From Fibrobacter sp. UWB11 (GTDB taxonomy: Bacteria > Fibrobacterota > Fibrobacteria > Fibrobacterales > Fibrobacteraceae): a stretch of 64,000 bases of DNA. The notes beneath the pieces were generated by a model. That model made no database searches and was not told where the DNA came from. It saw only the letters and a list, made by a program, of their open reading frames with translations. The number at the start of each line of letters is the position of its first letter. Within the stretch, counting starts at the first letter, position 1. The stretch is from positions 496,001-560,000 of the forward strand of contig NZ_FSRT01000002.1 of assembly GCF_900143015.1 (NCBI RefSeq). The letters are read 5' to 3'. Shown here one piece after another: positions 60,189-64,000 of the stretch. A program made the translations under genes and the position numbers.

Positions 60189-62193
60189 CACCCTTATTAG
60201 GGCTGTAATGGGGAGCCTCCTTTGCGGAGGCTTCCTTCATTTTTCATTCGCCCAAGAATTTGTACAGGATTTAGGCAATTCGACAATTGTTGCCGAACAA
60301 TCCACCGAAACTATTTTAGACGGTTTGCGCAAAGACGAAGAACTGCAAGCCGAAAAACTCGATCGCAAAATTTCCACAACCATCGCAGAAACAATCAAAA
60401 ACGAGCCCGATATTGCCATCCGCTCCATGGGTCCTGCAGCCGCACGCCCTGTTATCAAAGGACTTTCAGGCAGTCACGTCGCCATTACCGAAGACGGTTC
60501 CTTTTGCGGAGACATGAGTGCCACCTCGCCCGATCACGCCGTCGCTTCTGAAGTCTTGACCGCACACAAGCTAAACATCGTCCGCGGCCCTAGAATTTTG
60601 AGTGAATCTTTCGCTACCGCAGGCGGCGTCATACACGTCAACCACCAAGATATACCCTTCGAAATCGCGACCGTCCACGATTCTTTATCTAGCGATTCAA
60701 GCAACTCGCAACTTCACGGCTACGTCACCGGTTACACCGAAACAGGGCAACCGGGATTCGCCACCGTCGTAGGCGTGAACGGCAACATCCACGGACTATC
60801 GTTCAAAGGCGAAGTTTCTGCACGTAACATGGGCGACATGCAAACGCCCAATGGCACGCTCAAAAACACGGATATCGAAAACAGGAGCATCGCCATCGGC
60901 GCCGCCTACAGCCTCGAACGCTTCAAATTCGGAGTATCCTTCCGCTCGTTCAATTCCAACTACGGAATTCCCGGCGGATTCATCGGCGGGCACCCCAACG
61001 GCGTTGATATCGACCTTTTCAAGCGCGACTTGACTTTGCTCGGGCTTTACCTCCCCGCCCAAAAGTCCAGCGACACCTTGAGCGTCACATTCCGATTCAA
61101 TCAGTACCACCACACGGAATACGAAACCAAGAAATACGTTGGCGCAGAATTCGCCGTCAATCAAGCAAACTTGCGCATTGAAAAATTCATCGCCAATAGC
61201 GGTCCATTTTTCGGTATTCGCCTCGGTACAGAACTCGACAGCCGCTCTGTCGAAATGGGCGGTTATGTCTTTACGCCTCCCACCAATTCTTACGCCGCAT
61301 CGCTATTTTCCATCGCAAGTTTGAACGGATGGGATGGTTTAGAAATTACATTGTCCGCACGACTTGGAGGAGCATTTTTCAGACCACGCGAAAGCATCGT
61401 TGCAGACAAAGACGCCATCGAAGACCGCAATTTTGCGTTATGGGCATTCGCTGCCGAATTTTCACAAATCGTTGCTCCCGGGAAATTCCTGACACTTGAT
61501 ATTTTCCGCACCACACGCGCCCCGTCCATCGAAGAACTCTACAACCAAGGTCCGCATCTCGCCGCCTACACTTACGAACGCGGCTATCACAAGCTCGATG
61601 ATGAAAGCGGTTACGGAGCAGAACTCGAATTTCGAGATTACGGCGAGCACATCAACTGGCGAGCCTCAACACACATCACCTGGTTCCTGAATCACTTGGC
61701 GCCACGCGCCACTGGAGACACCAACTGGTCCCAACTTTTGCCGATTTATCAAGTCAGCGGCGACGACGCGCTACTCATGGGTGCAAACGCATCCATTGAG
61801 ACTTCGGCAGAGCAGGGTTTCTACGCCCAAGCAGGTGCAAGCTACGTTTGCGGATTTTACCAGAACGAAAACTGGAGCGACATGCCGCAAATTCCGCCAT
61901 TCAAATTCCACGGCGAAATTGCTTACCTTTGGACACACGTTCGCGCGGGGCTCAACGCCGAATTTGCACTCGCGCAAAACCGTACCGACCGCTACGAAGA
62001 ACGCACTCCCGGCTACATAACCTTCGGAGCCTCCCTCGAATTCCACTGGTCGCTCGCACTCGCCCACTACAGCATCATCCTCCGTGGCGAAAACTTGTTC
62101 GATGCCGACGTGCGCAACCACCTTTCTCGCCTCAAGTCCGTGATGCCCGAAAAAGGCCGCAACCTAAGCCTTCTCGCCAAAGCGGAATTCTAA
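60172..62193 (+). CDS. TonB-dependent outer-membrane receptor (probable zinc)
   Basis: This 673-residue protein has a signal peptide ending FSFAQ and a plug domain (about 45-175, with DIAIRSMGPAAARPVIKGLSG and LNIVRGPRILSESFATAGGV). A 22-strand barrel with aromatic-rich turns follows and ends LSLLAKAEF with terminal Phe. The first Met may be MM at 60178-60181. Gene context (ZnuABC, Fur-family operator, His-rich proteins) points to zinc, as for ZnuD. Other substrates such as cobalamin cannot be ruled out by sequence alone. Confidence 0.85.
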   Translation: MTMMNNTLIRAVMGSLLCGGFLHFSFAQEFVQDLGNSTIVAEQSTETILDGLRKDEELQAEKLDRKISTTIAETIKNEPDIAIRSMGPAAARPVIKGLSGSHVAITEDGSFCGDMSATSPDHAVASEVLTAHKLNIVRGPRILSESFATAGGVIHVNHQDIPFEIATVHDSLSSDSSNSQLHGYVTGYTETGQPGFATVVGVNGNIHGLSFKGEVSARNMGDMQTPNGTLKNTDIENRSIAIGAAYSLERFKFGVSFRSFNSNYGIPGGFIGGHPNGVDIDLFKRDLTLLGLYLPAQKSSDTLSVTFRFNQYHHTEYETKKYVGAEFAVNQANLRIEKFIANSGPFFGIRLGTELDSRSVEMGGYVFTPPTNSYAASLFSIASLNGWDGLEITLSARLGGAFFRPRESIVADKDAIEDRNFALWAFAAEFSQIVAPGKFLTLDIFRTTRAPSIEELYNQGPHLAAYTYERGYHKLDDESGYGAELEFRDYGEHINWRASTHITWFLNHLAPRATGDTNWSQLLPIYQVSGDDALLMGANASIETSAEQGFYAQAGASYVCGFYQNENWSDMPQIPPFKFHGEIAYLWTHVRAGLNAEFALAQNRTDRYEERTPGYITFGASLEFHWSLALAHYSIILRGENLFDADVRNHLSRLKSVMPEKGRNLSLLAKAEF

Positions 62194-62267
62194 AAATCAC
62201 TGGATCCTTCACTATCGTTCAGGATGACAAAAACGCAATGTCATGCCGGACACCGTTCCGGCATCAC
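62194..62267. repeat. Dispersed repeats after the receptor gene
   Basis: CACTGGATCCTTCACTATCG...TTCAGGATGACA (to 62229) is related to 6116-6163. Next to it, GTCATGCCGGA-CACCGT-TCCGGCATCAC (62241-62267) is a hairpin of the GTCAT class. Confidence 0.65.
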
Positions 62268-62351
62268 CATTCTCCATTACATAGAAACGCATTTATGGTC
62301 TTTCCCGTGCGATATTTGTATATTCTTTAGCGAAAAAAAAGAAGAATTACG

Positions 62352-63257
62352 ATGGCCGATAAAGAATTGCTTGATAAAGAAGTTTTAAAGACCGTTAGCC
62401 GCATTGAACTTTCTGTGCGCGGCACGCTCGACACCGTGATGACCGGAGCTTACCACAGTTCCTTCAAAGGGAACGGTATGGAATTCAGCGAAGTTCGCGA
62501 ATACATGCCCGGCGATGATGTGCGCACGATTGACTGGAACGTGACCGCCCGAACCGGCACGCCTTACGTCAAAAAGTTCATCGAAGAACGCGAAATGACC
62601 ATGCTCCTCATGGTCGATGCTTCAAGCAGCTCCGAATTTGGTTCTGGCAAGCAAATGAAAGGTGAAGTCATGGCAACGCTCACGGCTCTCCTCGCATTCG
62701 CCGCCATCAAGAACAACGACAAGGTAGGCCTCCTCATTTACACCGACCAAGTCGAACTGTTCATCCCGCCCGAGAAAGGCCGCAAACACGTGTTGCGCCT
62801 CATCCGCGAAATTCTCTACTTCAAGCCGCAGCACCACGGCACCAACACGCAAGTCGCCCTCGAATATGCCGGCAAGATTCTAAACCGCAAGGCAGTCGTC
62901 GTTGTGATGAGCGACTTCTTGGACGAAGGTTTTGAAAATGCATTCCGCGTGTTGCGCAAGCGCCACGACGTTCTCGCCGTGTCCGTCGTTGACCCGCGTG
63001 AAATGGAACTCCCGCCTGCAGGCCTCGTAGAACTCGAAGACCCAGAAACCGGCGAAACACTCCTCATCGACACCGGTGACGCCGCCTTCCGCGAAGCATT
63101 CGCCCGCGAAGCCAAACGTCAAGGCAAAGCCACCAAGGAACTATTCCAGCGCATGTCGATTGACTTTGTTCGCATCGAGACGCACGACGACTTCAAGGAA
63201 ACAGTCGCCCCGCTCATCGAGCACTTCCGCCGCCGCGCTCGCGCTGCTAGCCGATAA
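62352..63257 (+). CDS. DUF58 domain protein
   Basis: This 301-residue protein has the DUF58 signature GMEFSEVREYMPGDDVRTIDWNVTAR (about 42-67, read as EFSEVREYMPGDD and RTIDWNVTAR). It continues into a von Willebrand A-like fold with LLMVDASSSSEFG (metal-site D-x-S-x-S) and VVVVMSDFLDEG. DUF58 proteins normally pair with a MoxR AAA+ ATPase and BatA/BatB. None of these lies within the window, though one could be just beyond. It is probably cytoplasmic and involved in envelope stress or complex assembly. Confidence 0.9.
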   Translation: MADKELLDKEVLKTVSRIELSVRGTLDTVMTGAYHSSFKGNGMEFSEVREYMPGDDVRTIDWNVTARTGTPYVKKFIEEREMTMLLMVDASSSSEFGSGKQMKGEVMATLTALLAFAAIKNNDKVGLLIYTDQVELFIPPEKGRKHVLRLIREILYFKPQHHGTNTQVALEYAGKILNRKAVVVVMSDFLDEGFENAFRVLRKRHDVLAVSVVDPREMELPPAGLVELEDPETGETLLIDTGDAAFREAFAREAKRQGKATKELFQRMSIDFVRIETHDDFKETVAPLIEHFRRRARAASR

Positions 63258-63280
63258 CTGTCAAAAAAACAATTACAAAC

Positions 63281-63310
63281 GCCCTCAATTAATATTGAGG
63301 GCTTATTGTT
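63281..63310 (+). terminator. Terminator of the DUF58 gene
   Basis: GCCCTCAAT-TAAT-ATTGAGGGC (9-bp stem) is followed by TTATTGTTTT. Confidence 0.85.
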
Positions 63311-63334
63311 TTACAGGTCGCTAGCAGATAACAT

Positions 63335-63395
63335 CAAGTACCCTGAGCTCGCCGAAGGGTACCGCGCGCAATCATCCTGAACGAATGCGAAGGTC
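63335..63395. repeat. Dispersed repeat between convergent genes
   Basis: GTACCCTGAGCTCGCCGAAGGGTAC is a hairpin, followed by CAATCATCCTGAACGAATGCGAAGG. It is a member of the same dispersed family as 6116 and 57829. Confidence 0.55.
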
Positions 63396-63398
63396 CAG

Positions 63399-64000
63399 TT
63401 ACATTCCTTCTAGCATCCCCTTCAACTCCCGCTTCACGGTCTCCAAATCGCTATTCGTAAGCACCGGAATCAGCGTATTGATTTCTTCGATGGATTTGTC
63501 CCACCATTTGAACTTCAGCAAGAGCGAAGTCAGTTCTTCGTCAAAGCGGTAGCGGATTGTCTCCGCCGGATTCCCGACCACAACCGTGTACGGTTCCACG
63601 TTGCTTCCGACAACGCTATTCGCACCGATAATAGCACCATCGCCAATATGCACGCCCGGCAAAACCACCGCGTTCTGCCCGATCCACACATCGTTCCCGA
63701 TGACGGTATCGCCCTTGAACGGCAAATCGCTTTTTGCAGGCGATTTCATATTCCAGCCTTCGAGCGTGTAGAACGGGAAAGTCGAAACAGCATTCATCTG
63801 GTGATTCGCGCCATTCATTACAAATTCCACACCAGCCGCAATCTGACAGAATTTGCCAATAATAAGTTTATCACCAATAAAGTCATAGTGGTGCGTCACA
63901 TGACTTTCGAATTCCGAATCCGCGATGTACGTAAAATCTCCGACGATAATATTCGGATTTTTAACCGTAGGCTTGACATAGATTTCCTTTTCATAGCCTG
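63399..64000 (-). CDS. Hexapeptide O-acetyltransferase, Vat/CatB type (N-terminus beyond window)
   Basis: The frame stays open to the window edge, so the true start lies beyond base 64000; an internal GTG at 63899 is not the start. Visible from the edge are KPTVKNPNIIVGDFTYIADS, then HYDFIGDKLIIGKFCQIA, with left-handed beta-helix hexapeptides in IGNDVWIGQNAVVLPG and IGDGAIIGANSVVG. The ending is VVVGNPAETIRYRF. This is the xenobiotic acetyltransferase (Vat/CatB) type, with the catalytic His likely in ANHQM. It acetylates a small molecule, unknown here; chromosomal copies often are not resistance genes. Confidence 0.88.
   Translation of the reverse strand, partial: GYEKEIYVKPTVKNPNIIVGDFTYIADSEFESHVTHHYDFIGDKLIIGKFCQIAAGVEFVMNGANHQMNAVSTFPFYTLEGWNMKSPAKSDLPFKGDTVIGNDVWIGQNAVVLPGVHIGDGAIIGANSVVGSNVEPYTVVVGNPAETIRYRFDEELTSLLLKFKWWDKSIEEINTLIPVLTNSDLETVKRELKGMLEGM

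Noticed and set aside
63399-63899. Acetyltransferase beginning at the internal GTG (63899)
   Set aside because: The frame continues upstream with typical family sequence (KPTVKNPNI, VGDFTYIADS), so the gene is simply cut by the window end.
1-64000. CRISPR arrays, tRNA or rRNA genes
   Set aside because: I saw no regularly spaced repeats, no tRNA-like cloverleaf and no rRNA sequence on either strand. A tRNA scan could still find something missed by eye.

Overview
The window looks like chromosome of a Fibrobacter-type bacterium (Fibrobacterota, close to F. succinogenes). The reasons are moderate GC, a Gram-negative envelope (lipoproteins, beta-barrel proteins ending in Phe, a TonB-dependent receptor), a tandem pair of lipoproteins with long Ser-rich linkers, and short dispersed repeats between genes. 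This assignment comes from gene content only. I saw no rRNA, tRNA or CRISPR array.

Region 1 (1-34.7 kb) is mostly housekeeping. It holds the start of a DtxR/MntR-type metalloregulator with three operator-like boxes, xpt and a purine permease, a secreted CPPC thioredoxin, two unlisted small Cys/Trp-rich ORFs, an AT-rich orphan, leuS, the two Ser-rich lipoproteins, an outer-membrane protein, a membrane/spermidine-synthase fusion, metH, and a DUF3800 protein. A DUF1538 membrane protein follows with two PII-like proteins, then an ECF sigma factor operon ending in a Cys/His-rich metal-binding protein, then recC-recB-recD and an unknown 234-residue protein.

Region 2 (34.7-54.8 kb) is a defence and mobile island. 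It starts with decayed DUF1016/YhcG nuclease genes and a PIN toxin with RelB-like antitoxin, followed by a DUF4238 protein. Its centre is a tightly coupled minus-strand operon (38.4-49.6 kb). In transcription order this encodes a cytosine-5 methyltransferase, a protein with two GHKL ATPase domains, a receiver-domain protein with a HEPN-like Rx4H motif, a small helical protein, two more cytosine-5 methyltransferases, a McrB-like GTPase whose N-terminal part is in another frame at an A7 run, and a LlaJI/McrC-like nuclease subunit. I read this as a LlaJI-like McrBC restriction system with a built-in two-component module, and it is the best candidate here for an undescribed system. Downstream, two near-identical 280-bp repeats bracket a KilA-N gene and an ASCH gene. 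The island ends with a palindrome-rich block and an intact DUF1016/YhcG gene.

Region 3 (54.8-64 kb) holds an Hsp20 gene behind a sigma-54-type promoter. Next is a zinc-uptake cluster behind a 7-1-7 Fur-family palindrome: a His/Cys-rich small ORF, znuA, znuC, znuB, two small envelope proteins, a lipoprotein and a TonB-dependent receptor. Zinc would cross the outer membrane by the receptor, be caught by the His-rich periplasmic proteins, and enter the cytoplasm by ZnuABC. A DUF58 protein and a truncated hexapeptide acetyltransferase finish the window.
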